Below are positions 45,466 to 57,590 of a stretch of 64,000 bases of DNA, in pieces. The DNA lies in NCBI GenBank assembly GCA_014155875.1, contig JACEFZ010006263.1, forward strand, positions 204,001 through 268,000, written 5' to 3'. Origin of the DNA: Cepaea nemoralis (Eukaryota; Mollusca; Gastropoda; Stylommatophora; Helicidae). Both the position numbers and the translations under genes were made by a program. Under the pieces are notes generated by a model. The model was not told the DNA's origin, did no database searches, and saw only the letters and a list, made by a program, of their open reading frames with translations. Numbering within the stretch: the first letter of the stretch is position 1; each line of letters starts with the position of its first letter.

Positions 45466-47156
45466 AGTAGTTAGAAAGGCGCAATTCGGTTCTCATTTGG
45501 AGGATTGACCTTGACCTCGGTTGATTTTCACTCCCCCTCGGTCATGAAGTTGGGTGGGTATGTAGGGGTGGTATCTAGGTCATATCTAAGGGCGATAATT
45601 CTAAGATTTTATGTTTCTAAGGGCAGATAACTATTGAGTGGGTGTATACAAATTTTAATTAATTATTATAAAATAAAATTAAAAAAATAAAAATAAATAA
45701 CAACGGGGTGCGGGGTGGTGGCGAGGGGGTGGGCGCGTGGGGTGAGGCTAGGCGGTTCGGGTTTAAACACTATCAGGTATATAATATTTTTTTATTAAAT
45801 CATGTATAAACAATACAATGCATATTAAATAAGTAGCGGCATAGTGGAAAATTCTGGAAGGTAGTACCGGGGAGTTATACGTCGGCAAGTGTGGGAAAAT
45901 CTCCGGTGGGTGTGACGGTGGTCGGTTCATAACAGACGTGGGGGCATACGGAAAAGTCATTAAGTAAAGGGTTGTAAAAACGTGGGTGAGTGGTGTGTTA
46001 AAATATTTTGAACTGTTAGCGCACTGGTGGTGTACATTAGTACGAATAGAAGGAATAGGTGCGGTGGGGATAGTAGTGGGTATGGGTTAGTGAAATTAGT
46101 TGATAAGGGTGGTTATTAGTGCTATTTAGATGTTCATAGTAGCTTATTCACTAACATAACACGTGTTACAAATGAAACCTTGAAAGCTAAAGATCGCTGA
46201 TTGTAATGGATATAGTGTAGTATCATTCGGTGGTAAGGGGTGGGTACCAGGTATTAGTGGTCAACAGATGGTCAAGCAGTGGTCAAGTGAGGAAAATTTT
46301 AGGGAAAATTGGTCGTAGCGACATGGTGATGGTTAAAGGATGGTAAATTAGTGGTCAAGCAGTGGTCAAGCAGTGGTCAAGTGAGGAAAATTTTAGGGAA
46401 AATTGGTCGTAGCGACATGGTGATGGTTAAAGGATGGTAAATTAGTGGTCAAGTAGTGGTCTAGTGAGGAAATTTTAGGGAAAAGTGGTTGTAATGATAT
46501 GATGATGATTAAAGGGTAGTAAATTAGTGGTCAAGCAGTGGTCAGGCAGTGGTCAAGTGGTGGTCAAGTGAGGAAATGTTAGGGAAAAGTAGTTGTAATG
46601 ATATGGTGATGATTAAAGGATGGTAAATTAGTGGTCAAGCAGTGGTCAAGTAGTGGTCAAGTGAGGAAATTTAAGGGGAAAAGTGGTTATAATGATATGG
46701 TGATGATTAAAGGGTGGTAAATTAGTGGTCAAGTAGTGGTCAACCAATGGTCAAGTAGTGGTCAAGTGGTCGAGTGACCACTTAAATTGTAGAGGACGAT
46801 GTCCCTAAATTATGGTAGTGGTTAAAGTGATCGATGACATGGTCAAGTAGCGGTCAACCAGTGGTCAAGTGGTCGAATGAACACTTAAAAGGTAGAGAAA
46901 AGTACGTATATTGAAACGGTGATGGTAAAATGGTCGACAACGTGGTCAAGCAGTGGTCAAGTAGTGCTCAACCAGTGGTGAACCGCTCAAGTGAGAAAAT
47001 TGTAGGGTATGGTATGTGTAGTGAAACAGAGATGGATAAATTAAGTAGTGACGTTGTCAAGTAGTGATCAAGTAGCGGGCAAGTACTGGTCAAATGGTCG
47101 AGTGACCACTTAAATTGTAAGGGAAAGTACGTGTAGTGAACCTGTGTTGGTTAAAG
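45466..47156 (+). repeat. foldback left arm
   Basis: The outer 800 bp contain an A/T-rich block, a G-rich patch (45700-45755) and a region ending in AAAGATCGCTGATTGTAATGG. From about 46255 subrepeats of about 85-150 bp follow, each with several AGTGGTCAAG motifs and GATGGTTAAAGGATGGTAAATT. There is no coding capacity. Confidence 0.88.
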
Positions 47157-49236
47157 GCTAACAAATTTTCCTATTTGCCCAAGATATTTTCCATTTGGTT
47201 AACATATGTTCCTACTTTTTATAAGTTTAGGTGATATATTTCTCTGTTTGGACGATACCTTTTCATACTTGCTTAACAAAGTTTCGTACTTTTCATAAGT
47301 TTGGTTGGGGAATTTCGTTACTTGGTCAATCTTTTTTCTCCTTTGGCTAACAAATTTTCCTATTTGGCTAAGATATTTTCCATTTGGTTAACATATGTTC
47401 CTACTTTTTATAAGTTTGGGTGATATATTTCTCTGTTTGGTCGATACATTTTCATACTTGCTTAACAAAGTTTCGTACTTTTCATAAGTTTGGTTTGGGT
47501 ATTTCGTTACTTGGTCAATCTTTTTTCTCAATTGACTAACAAATTTCCCTACTTTTCATAAGTGTGGACAAGATATATCATTACGTGGTCAATATTTTTT
47601 CTATTTGGCTAACAAATTTTCCTATTTGGCTAAGATATTTTCCATTTGGTTAACATATGTTCCTACTTTTTATAAGTTTGGGTGATATATTTCTGTATTT
47701 GACCAATAATTTTAATATTTTGTCTAACATATTTTCTTATTTGACGGTTGAAGTGGTACATAGAACGTGTACTTTTGTCTGGTTGTGAAGTGTGGCACTG
47801 AGCAGGTACACTGACAAAAAACATATATTGGTCTTGGAAATGGTTTTCTGGAGAAAGATGTAAAGACACTATGGACACATAGAAAGGAAATGAAAGTGTG
47901 GCTATCTAATTTGATACGTGATAACGTCGCTGATTATGACGGCGGACACGTGACCTGTCATGTTACGTGCATTGCCTAAGGTTGAATCGGGGCAGTTTGT
48001 TGTGTTTGTGTGCATCTGTTAACACCCACTACCCACTCGTCGCTGTATGACCCGATAGTTGTTACGTACAGATACGATTTCCCCGACTAGCCTCTGTGAT
48101 CACAGCTCTGTACTATGAATATGAGAAAAGCTTAGTCGGACACTGTGGTGATTTGTTTACATTCGCGTATGGGGTTTTCGAGACCAGTTTATGTTGTATT
48201 GATGCCCGAGTGTCCTTTGGTGTAACCGGATAACACTAGGACTACACGGTTATAGAAAGGAGAGAGAGAGAGAGAAGGGTGACCCTTTTAGCCTTCGGAT
48301 GCAATGTTGATGATGCAGTGTATTCACTCCTATACACAGTGATCATCATACGTTAGGTTCCTTGACTCGACAACCGATAGGACACCCTTTTTCTATAGTT
48401 TCCCTCTTAACCACGTGTCTAAGATGTACCATTACCCCTGTGACCGGATTCGCCGCCGTCTTTGAACATTTCGGTTATTAGCGACGTGTTCCACGTGTAT
48501 CGTTATGCGTGTCACTGGATCCATCGCCATCTTTGACCGGTTGAATCATTAACCCCGTGTTCTGGCTGTACCATTATACATGTTATCGGAAGCAGGGAAT
48601 TCTTTGATTGTTTTAGTCAGTGAGCCTTTTCTTGGATGTACCATTACACATGGGATCGACTGCAAGTCCATATTTGACCAGTTTTAGCGAATGAGACGTA
48701 GTCTGGTTGTAGCAATTACCCATGTGTGATAGGGTGCGACGCCATCTTTGACCGGCTGTAACTATTGTCCATGTGTGTCGACTGTACCACTAGGTGCTAT
48801 TGATCAATACAAAATCAGTGCTCGAGGCGCTCCTGTCAGGGAAATTGCCGATAGTAAGGACATTACTTTCTGAACTTAGCAGTCGGCATAACGTCTTGAT
48901 CATTTCATCGATCACTTTAACCATCATCATGTCACTACACATACCATACCCTACAATTTAAGTGATCCTTCGACCACTTGATCACTACTTCACCAGTACT
49001 TGACCACTATTTGACTATGTCCTTACTTATTTTACCATCACCGTTTCACTACACGTACCATACCCTATAATTTAAGTGGTCATTCGACTACTTGACCACT
49101 ACTTGACCACTATTTGAGCACCACTTGACCAACTCTTGATCATCACCATGTCACTATACCTACTTTCACCGACAATTTAAGTAGTCACTCGACCATTTAC
49201 CACTACTTGGCCACTACTTGAGCACGTCATCGATCA
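47157..49236. other. foldback central region
   Basis: 47157-47720: A/T-rich tandem repeats (TTTCCTATTTGGCTAAGATA / CCTACTTTTTATAAGTTTGG; unit starts near 47167, 47356 and 47625). 47760-48400: unique sequence with no gene. 48410-48800: degenerate repeats with TGTACCATTA...CATGTG and CGCCATCTTTGACCG. 48890-49236: extra CTTGACCACT subrepeats present only on the right side. Confidence 0.7.
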
Positions 49237-51090
49237 CTTTAACCAACACAGGTTCACTACACGTACTTTCCCTTACAATTTAAGTGGTCACTCGACCATT
49301 TGACCAGTACTTGCCCGCTACTTGATCACTACTTGACAACGTCACTACTTAATTTATCCATCTCTGTTTCACTACACGTACCATACCCTACAATTTTCTC
49401 ACTTGAGCGGTTGACCACTGGTTGAGCACTACTTGACCACTGCTTGACCACGTTGTCGACCATTTTACCATCACCGTTTCAATATACGTACTTTTCTCTA
49501 CCTTTTAAGTGTTCATTCGACCACTTGACCACTGGTTGACCGCTACTTGACCATTTCATCGATCACTTTAACCACTACCATAATCTTAGGGACATCGTCC
49601 TCTACAATTTAAGTGGTCACTCGACCACTTGACCACTACTTGACCATTGGTTGACCACTACTTGACCACTAATTTACCACCCTTTAATCATCACCATATC
49701 ATTATAACCACTTTTCCCCTTAAATTTCCTCACTTGACCACTACTTTACCCTTGGTTGACCACTGCTTGACCACTAATTTACCATCCTTTAATCATCACC
49801 ATATCATTATAACCACTTTTCCCCTTAAATTTCCTCACTTGACCACTACTTGACCACTGCTTGACAACTAATTTACCATCCTTTAATCATCACCATATCA
49901 TTACAACTACTTTTCCCTAACATTTCCTCACTTGACCACCACTTGACCACTGTCTGACCACTGCTTGACCACTAATTTACTACCCTTTAATCATCACTAT
50001 ATCATTACAACCACTTTTCCCTAAAATTTCCTCACTTGACCACTACTTGACCACTAATTTACCATCCTTTCACCATCACCATGTCGCTACGACCAATTTT
50101 CCCTAAAATTTTCCTTACTTGACCACTGCTTGACCACTAATTTACCATCCTTTAACCATCACCATGTCGCTACGACCAATTTTCCCTAAAATTTTCCTTA
50201 CTTGACCACTGCTTGACCATCTGTTGACCACTAATACCTGGTACCCACCCCTTACCACCGAATGATACTACACTATATCCATTACAATCAGCGATCTTTA
50301 GCTTTCAAGGTTTCATTTGTAACACGTGTTATGTTAGTGAATAAGCTACTATGAACATCTACATAGCACTAATAACCACCCTTATCAACTAATTTCACTA
50401 ACCCATACCCACTACTATCCCCACCGCACCTATTCCTTCTATTCGTACTAATGTACACCACCAATGCGCTAACAGTTCAAAATATTTTAACACACCACTC
50501 ACCCACGTTTTTACAACCCTTTACTTAATGACTTTTCCGTATGCACCCCCTCCACGTCTGTTATGAACCGACCACCGTCACACCCGCCGGAGATTTTCCA
50601 CGTCTGTTATGAACCGACCACCGTCACACCCGCCGGAGATTTTCCCACACTTGCCGACGTATAACTCTCCGGTACTACCTTCCAGAATTTTCCACTATGC
50701 CGCTATTTATTTAATATGCATTGTATTGTTTATACATGATTTAATAAAAAATTATTATATACCTGATAGTGTTTAAACCCGAACCGCCTAGCCTCACCCC
50801 ACGCGCCCACCCCCTCGCCACCACCCCGCACCCCGTTGTTATTTATTTTTATTTTTTATTTATTTTATTTTATTTTATAATAATTAATTAAAATTTGTAT
50901 ACACCCACTCAATAGTTATCTGCCCTTAGAAACATAAAATCTTAGAATTATCGCCCTTAGATATGACCTAGATACCACCCCTACATACCCACCCAACTTC
51001 ATGACCGAGGGGGAGTGAAAATCAACCGAGGTCAAGGTCAATCCTCCGCAATCCTCCAAATGAGAACCGAATTGCGCTTTTCTAACTACT
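49237..51090 (-). repeat. foldback right arm
   Basis: Reverse complement of the left arm, longer by about 160 bp. Differences include a tandem duplication of about 50 bp at 50551-50644 (CCACGTCTGTTATGAACCGA...) and a duplicated CAATCCTCC near 51045. Subrepeat number also differs between arms. Confidence 0.88.
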
Positions 51091-51300
51091 TACATGGGGG
51101 TGCATATTTTTCTTTTGAAACATATCATCACCATACTTGAGATACCGACTTGGTTTAAAGGCTGCTACACGCACGCACGCGCGCGCACACACACTCATAG
51201 ACACCCATCCACAATATATTTCATGTTGCACATTCAAATATAATAATGGGAAAATTAATAATAATAGTAGCAGTAATAATAATAGTATTTTTAATTTTTA
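51091..51300. repeat. repeat family D/C, continuation after foldback
   Basis: TACATGGGGGTGCATATTTTTC... matches 27930-28220, with a short CGCACACAC tract in place of the long (AC)n. Confidence 0.75.
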
Positions 51301-51365
51301 CATTACATTGGCACCTTGCCGTCTTGACAGACGATAGTTTGTGCTTTAAAAAGGTGTAATAACTT

Positions 51366-52110
51366 TTACCTATGGCGGTAGCGAGTGTGACTGATAAGGC
51401 CAATTTGCGCTGTAAATGTCCGTTCACAGTGGGTGCATGTGAACACGTGGTCATTTCCACCATCATGCACCATCTTACGTCTTAAACGCTCGGTGTGTGA
51501 CTTATCTGCAATAATTTTCTCCTTTGTCTTTATTCCATTTCTGATATTTGCCCTCCATGCAACACGTTCAGCGGCGACTTGCTCCCAATGTGCATTATCA
51601 ATGCCTGTATGAATCATGTCCCGCTTACACACATCTTTGTATCGTAGTAGAGGCCGACCCTGAGATCTCTTACCCATCTGTAATTCACCAAAAAAGATAT
51701 CCTTTGGTATTCTACCATCATCCATCCTCCTAACATGTCCTATCCATCTAAGTCTACGAAGACTGAGCATGGAATACACCGTCACACAACTTGATCTTTC
51801 CAATACTTCAGTATTTGTGATTTTGTCTTGCCACTTAATACCAAGAATTCTTCGCAGACACCGCATATGAAAGCTGTTTAAATTTTTCTCTTGGTATGAG
51901 TAAGTTGTCCAGGTTTCACTGCCATAGAGAAGAGTGCTAAGGACACAGGCTTGATAGACAAGGACACAGGCTTGATAGACAAGGACTTTTGTTTTGGCAG
52001 TAAGCTTCCTGTTCTTCCAGACTCTTTTTCTTAACCTGTTCATTGTTGTTGCTGCCTTACCAATCCGGATGTTGATTTCCTGATCTAGGGATAATTTATT
52101 TTTAATAATA
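51366..52110 (-). pseudogene. LINE RT C-terminal domain with C2H2 finger
   Basis: The frame 51366-52043 (225 residues) begins in the RT thumb region (MNRLRKRVWKNRKLTAKTKVLVYQ) and has LSTLLYGSETWTTY and the block MRCLRRILGIKWQDKITNTEVL, then RLRWIGHVRRMDDGRIPKDIFFGEL. It ends with a C2H2 finger CTHCERTFTAQIGLISHTRYRH. It is related to 23089-24240. A 21-bp tandem duplication repeats VLVYQAC in frame (about 51945-51986). It is 5'-truncated near 52110 and lacks the catalytic part. Confidence 0.85.
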
Positions 52111-52192
52111 ATAATATAATTGTAAGATTATTAATACCATCAATAAACACATTTATAGTTGTAGTATCCTTTGTTTAAAACAAATTATTTGC
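52111..52192. other. A/T-rich spacer
   Basis: A short A/T-rich stretch; nothing recognised. Confidence 0.4.
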
Positions 52193-52210
52193 TTCTTGTC
52201 GTAAGACAAT

Positions 52211-52572
52211 ATATTTTTTTTTTTTGGTGGGTTTGGCGGTCACCCCAGACTAGCTGGTTACCCCGCTTCCCCCTGTTTTTTGGCGTGGACCCTTAGTCCC
52301 ACTGTGAGCTATTGCCCACAGTGGTCCACATTTAAAGTGATGCTATGTGAGGTGGTTTTGATCACCCCGGCCCCCGACCAGACCAGGCGCACTACTGTGG
52401 GGGGGGGGGGGGGGGGGGGGGAGCAGCAAATGCGTCCGATCCTAGCCAAAGGCCCGAGAACGATCATCCCGGCCTTCGACCAGACCAAGCGCACTACTGG
52501 AGGGGGGAAGCAAATGCACTTGACCTTAGCCAAGAGCAGGACGCGATCTCTTAGCCAAAAGGCCTACAAAGT
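52211..52572 (-). mobile_element. U2 snRNA-headed SINE, copy 1 (degraded)
   Basis: On the minus strand the order is degraded U2-like heads (TTGGCTAAG...), a G-rich segment, a tail GTCCACGCCAAAAAACAGG...ACCAGCTAGTCTGG and poly-A (T run 52214-52225). It is the same family as 55602-55931, about 80-85% alike. It has a 22-base G run at 52400-52421. It is flanked by TTCTTGTCGTAA (52193) and TTCTTGGTCGTAA (52573). Confidence 0.75.
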
Positions 52573-52585
52573 TTCTTGGTCGTAA

Positions 52586-53814
52586 TTTTTTTTTTTTTTA
52601 AAACGTTTATTGAGTGTTAAGAAACATTTGCATTTGTATTGTTCGTGTTGTTACAGAGCGTTGCATGTGGAAGTGTAGGTGACATATGCGCAAAAATTAC
52701 AAATATTTTATACATTTAAACATTCCTCCATTGACATTGTTGTAAGGAAATATTTTATATCAACAGCGTGATGGTAGTGGGCTGCTATTATTTCCCTTAC
52801 CGCCCCGCTCTCTTGCCAGCTCTAAAACTCTTACAAAGTACCATCCCTATCCCTCGGTGATGATAAACATGGCGGTGCACAAAATGTTTAGAACCAACCG
52901 GCGAGGGTGGCAGCAAAGACAACAATCACAGTATCAAAAAGGTGGGAAAGGGGGATGTGCAGTTTACGGGTTTACAAAGCCATATATATTTATAATGATT
53001 ACAATGATACTAATGCAAATAACAACCAAATACATAAATAATAATATTAATAATGAGAAGGAATAATTTAAAAATGCTAAGGGTGATAACAATAACACTG
53101 TTTTTGTTAAACAGCAATGATATTGATAATGATAATAAACAGCGATGATAATAATATTAATAGTTAAACCTGTGATTCCATTTGCTAAAATGATTATCTT
53201 AGGAATGGTGTTTACATGAAATACATCTATAATAATGACAAGAATAAAAACTGCTAAGGGTGATAACAGTAACAGCAATGATAATAAACAGCAATGATAA
53301 TAAATAGTTAAACTTGTGGTTCCATTTGCTAAAATGATTTTCCTAGGTATGGTGTTTACATGAAATACATCTATAATAATAATGACAAAGAGTAAAACTG
53401 CTAAGGGTGATAACAATAAAAGCAAAGATAATAGACAGCAAGGATAATAATAGTTAATCATGTGATTCCATTTGCTAAAATGCTTATCCTAGGAATGGTG
53501 TTTACATGAAATGCATCTAAAATAATAATGACAAGGAATAAAACTACTAAAGGTGATAACAGCAATGATAATAAATGCAATGATAAGTACTCAATAAAAA
53601 TAGTGATAGTCCCACTCTCACCCATTTGACCCACCACACTAATGGGTAATGATGGTAAAGGCAGGATAAATTTTGGAACCAAAGGGTGAGGGTGTCAGCA
53701 AAGGCAACAAACAAACCATGAGTGAGGGAAAGGGGGGGGGGGGGTCTCATGGGAGATGAGGTTATATATTAATAAAGGTTACTATATTAATAATGCATAT
53801 ATTAATAATATTAA
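52586..53814 (-). mobile_element. retroposed repeat family B, complete copy
   Basis: Flanked by identical 13-mers TTCTTGGTCGTAA (52573-52585 and 53815-53827). On the minus strand it ends ...CTCAATAAACG then poly-A, with an AATAAA signal. Its body has GCGTTGCATGTGGAAGTG and GATAATAAT-rich segments. 53165-53590 is a tandem array of about 145-bp units with CATTTGCTAAAATGATT...ATGGTGTTTACATGAAATACATC. No gene. Confidence 0.8.
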
Positions 53815-53833
53815 TTCTTGGTCGTAAGACAAT

Positions 53834-55601
53834 TTTTTTTTTTTAAATTTTTTTTTTAATGTTTAAATGCGTGTTTATAAATTGTGGTACAGCTGTCATA
53901 ATGAGTGAAAATACACAAGCATACATGTCATCATATGTGAAGTCTTTCCTAGCACATTTGAAGACAGTTAACTCCACACAACATTTAAAACATTTCTATC
54001 CTTCAAATACACCACTGCTGTATTGCCTGGCATACATTGCTGCATCACGTTAGGTGTATACTGCGGTTATATATTACATGAAGTGAATACATTAATAATA
54101 CTTAAGTTGAAAGAATTAAAATAAACAATCAGGCATTGGGGTGGGAAAGAGAATTAACCAGTCTTCAGGAATCCCTGTGAAGTCAGGCGGCTATAAAGCG
54201 CTATCATCGTCGATTTCACAACACCTAATAAAATGCGGCCATAGCATGAACAAAGAAAAAGCATTTTGTATACTGTATTCAACAAACGATTGCTCAAATT
54301 TAGTGAGGCGTTAGCAATTAGGCAGTTCCAGCTGGTTTTGTGAAAGAGTTTGTTGTTCATTATCCTCATCTTCTTTCCTCAACTATTCTATTAATTTCTT
54401 TCTCTCTCCTGCCTGTCTCATTTTCATTAACACAAGACTTTCAAAGTCTCCGTTGATGTCTGCACTCTTTCTACTATTATTCACACAGTTCTCATCAACA
54501 CAGCTGCGGTATGTAGAACATGGAGATTCAAGTGGAGCATCACACGTGACACCTGCTACAGATTCTAGTGTCCGGGTGACTAGCTTTCCTGAAAGCCACA
54601 CAATTGTGAACGGATTATCTTTCAGACTCATCTAAAACGTCTGAATCCACACCTGAACCTTCAAACTCTAAAATAGCACTACCCCCAAGTCTGCTGGAAA
54701 CAATTAATGCACTGATATATCCATAATCCTCCCCACGACGCTTGCGGCAGAAGTGGAAGATGATGATGATGATATATCCATAAGACCTAAATATATTTTT
54801 AAGTGTGTCCAAAGTGTATCCTCCACCTCAACTTGAACCAAGCAACTTCCGCTCCACATGCAAGTTATCCCAGTCGCTCCTGTTCTCTCAATTGCTTTTG
54901 TTCTCTCAGCCACTCCTGTAATCTCAGCTGCTCCTGCTCTCTCAATCGATTCTCTTCTCTCAGCCACTCCTGTAATCTCAGCTGCCCTTGTTCTCTCAAT
55001 CGCTTCTCTTCTCTCAGCTGCTCCTGTAATCTCAGCTGCCCTTGTTCTCTCAATCGCTTCTGTTCTTCCAGCCGCTCATGTTCTCGTTCAAGCAGTCTCA
55101 AACCTTCTTCTTGTCTCAGTCTCACTTCTATTTCAGTTTCTTGCTGAAGATGTCTTTTTACTGCTGCCTCTGTCCTATGTCTCTGTTCTATAAATGCTCT
55201 TTTCCTTGCCTCCAAATCTTCTTTAAACTTCTTTCGTCTGGAGTCAAGAACTTTGTTCCTTTCTTCTGCTGCTTTCTTAGCCTTTCTCGTCTGATCATAA
55301 GCTGCTCTGGTAGCTCCGTCGGTGAGAATTTCAAGAGCTTTGGATAGTTCGTGAAACAACTCGGCTGCCTTTGGGTTATCGGGGTTCTTATCTGGGTGAC
55401 ATTTTAAAGCCTTTTTACGATAACCACCGATGATTTCTTTATCTGTTGCATCTTCTGCAACATCCAGAATAGAGTAGAGATCTTTATTAAATATATCTTT
55501 AGCCATATTTTCGGTACAATGCGGTCTAGACTACAAATATCCCTTCGAATCAACGTTTCAAGTTGCCTGCCGTTGTCGAAAGTTGTCGCAAGTTGTCGTA
55601 A
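53834..55601 (-). pseudogene. DNAJC17: DNAJC17 retrocopy (processed pseudogene)
   Basis: The ATG is at 55506. Residues about 1-75 form a J domain ([31 protein letters not shown] at 55390-55398, [25 protein letters not shown]) with the DNAJC17-like [11 protein letters not shown] end. A Lys/Glu/Arg-rich helix follows, then an expanded repeat [22 protein letters not shown] about four times. After a stop at 54865, other frames give an RRM-like part (LKNIFRSYG, ALIVSSRLGGSAILEF; 54640-54812) and the C-terminal DFESLVLMKMRQAGERKK (about 54390-54450). The gene normally has many introns; none are here, three frames are used, and a T run at 53834-53860 looks like a poly-A tail. An (ATC)n expansion at 54757-54775 adds to the damage. 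Confidence 0.8.
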
Positions 55602-55931
55602 TTTTTTTTTTTTTTTGGGTTTGGCGGTCATCCCAGACTAGCTGGTTCCCCGCCTCCCCTGTTTTTGGCGTGGACCCTTAGTCCCACTGTGAGCTATTGC
55701 CCACAGTGGTCCACCGGGCCCACATTTAAAGTGATGCTTATGTGAGGTTTTTTTTTTGTGGATCACCCGGTCCCCGACCAGACCAAGCGCACTACTGGAA
55801 GGATGCAGCAAATGCGTCTGATCTTAGCCAAGGGACCGAGAATGATCATCCCGGCCTCCGACCAGACCAAGCGCACTACTGTCGGGGGCCAGCAAATACA
55901 CTTGATCTTAGCCAAAAGGCCGAGAAGCGAT
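55602..55931 (-). mobile_element. U2 snRNA-headed SINE, copy 2
   Basis: The minus strand starts at 55931 with ATCGCTTCTCGGCCTTTTGG and continues to match the first 35 bases of spliceosomal U2 snRNA (55897-55931). It then has TTTGCTGGC and CAGTAGTGCGCTTGGTCTGG, a second diverged U2-like head (55817-55850, CTCGGTCCCTTGGCTAAGAT) with the same following segment, then a tail and poly-A (T run from 55602). The U2 branch-site-pairing region is not kept, so it is not a functional U2 gene. Confidence 0.85.
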
Positions 55932-55952
55932 GAATCCCAAGTCTCGCGAGTA

Positions 55953-55965
55953 GTCGTAAGACAAT
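55953..55965. repeat. GTCGTAAGACAAT target motif
   Basis: Identical to 52198-52210 and 53821-53833; shorter forms GTCGTAA at 52579 and 55595. These mark the edges of stacked retroposon insertions. Confidence 0.75.
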
Positions 55966-56585
55966 AGGCGAAATAATTATACGTTGTGAAGAGAAACCAG
56001 AGCGACAATAGCTGGGCTGGGATGTGTGATGGAAAATTTGTGCAAGTAGCTTGCAGTGTTCATACATTGTATATAACATGGTAGAAAATATGTTTTATAC
56101 ACCTTTATATAATTAACTATTTCTAACGTTAGATTGGCAAATTGTTTTGTTAATTTTGATGGATGAGTTTCTTTATCTTAGACATTTAATAAATATTATA
56201 TCTAATTGCTTTATTAGATAAAACAGGGTGAGGAGTTATGTCCCTTGCTAACAATAAAATGGTATTATGTCCCCATGATTTTATAGGTACGTAACTCGTG
56301 AACTCTTCAGAGGTTGTTTCCCTTAGATTTAACACACATACTCTCACACACCCACACGAAACACGTTTACCGGCTCTAGCAATTGTGGTGGAGTGGCGAG
56401 CACATAGTCTCTCCCAGGCCCACCCACCCTTAACATGAACACCAGGAAATGAATCTGGAAAGTGAATGCAGCCTCTGTGTGTGTGTGCTATTGAGCACAT
56501 CACCCTTCGAGTGCCGATTGATCTACATATTTATCAGGTCTAGCATCATATACTAAAGGTGCGAAAAAGGGTCTGTTAGTTTACT
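55966..56585. repeat. dispersed repeat family A, copy 3
   Basis: Matches 22284-22967 from TATACGTTGTGAAG to GGGTCTGTTAGTTTAC; the TG tract is short here (about 56476-56488), and an extra CCTTTAACACACATACTC-like segment is present near 56320. Confidence 0.8.
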
Positions 56586-57213
<628 letters not shown>

Positions 57214-57344
57214 TACTGCTGTCTTCTTTTCCCAACTTCCAATGACAAAGACATTGCATAAAATGTTCTTAATTTGATATAACACAGTTTTTACCCTTAT
57301 TTTGTTCCTTATCTCTGTAATATATCTTCCATGTGATGTTATCC
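57214..57344. other. spacer
   Basis: No feature seen. Confidence 0.4.
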
Positions 57345-57590
57345 GTGTGCCTAGACATTTGTGTGATTTACCTGTACTCGTACGATGATATTTGTGTGAT
57401 TTACCTGTACTCGTGCGATGATATTTGTGTGATTTACCTGTACTCGCACGATGATATTTGTGTGATTTACCTGTACTCGTACGATGATATTTGTGTGATT
57501 TACCTGTACTCGTACGATGATATTTGTGTGATTTACCTGTACTCGTACGGTGATATTTACGTGATTTACCTGTACTCGTACGATGTACGA
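57345..57590. repeat. 33-bp minisatellite, about 7 copies
   Basis: Unit TGATATTTGTGTGATTTACC then TGTACTCGTACGA; 33 bp keeps a frame open, but nothing else suggests coding. Confidence 0.92.

Larger units (their letters stand above)
45466..51090. mobile_element. foldback transposon, 5625 bp
   Basis: The element is a giant inverted repeat: left arm 45466-47156, right arm 49237-51090, loop of about 2.1 kb. The termini are AGTAGTTAGAAA and its complement. Each arm has a unique outer part (about 800 bp) and an inner part of tandem subrepeats rich in AGTGGTCAAG / CTTGACCACT. It interrupts a copy of repeat family D with a 6-bp TACATG duplication. The longest open frame is 71 codons, so no transposase is encoded and it would need one in trans. 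Long arms of subrepeats are the hallmark of FB/Galileo-type elements. Confidence 0.88.

Noticed and set aside
46255..50220. GGTCAA/TTGACC motifs as nuclear-receptor sites or plant W-boxes
   Set aside because: The motif is just the core of a transposon subrepeat; no evidence for such regulators acting here.
55897..55931. Functional U2 snRNA gene
   Set aside because: Only the first 35 bases match; the branch-site-pairing, Sm and 3' stem regions are missing.
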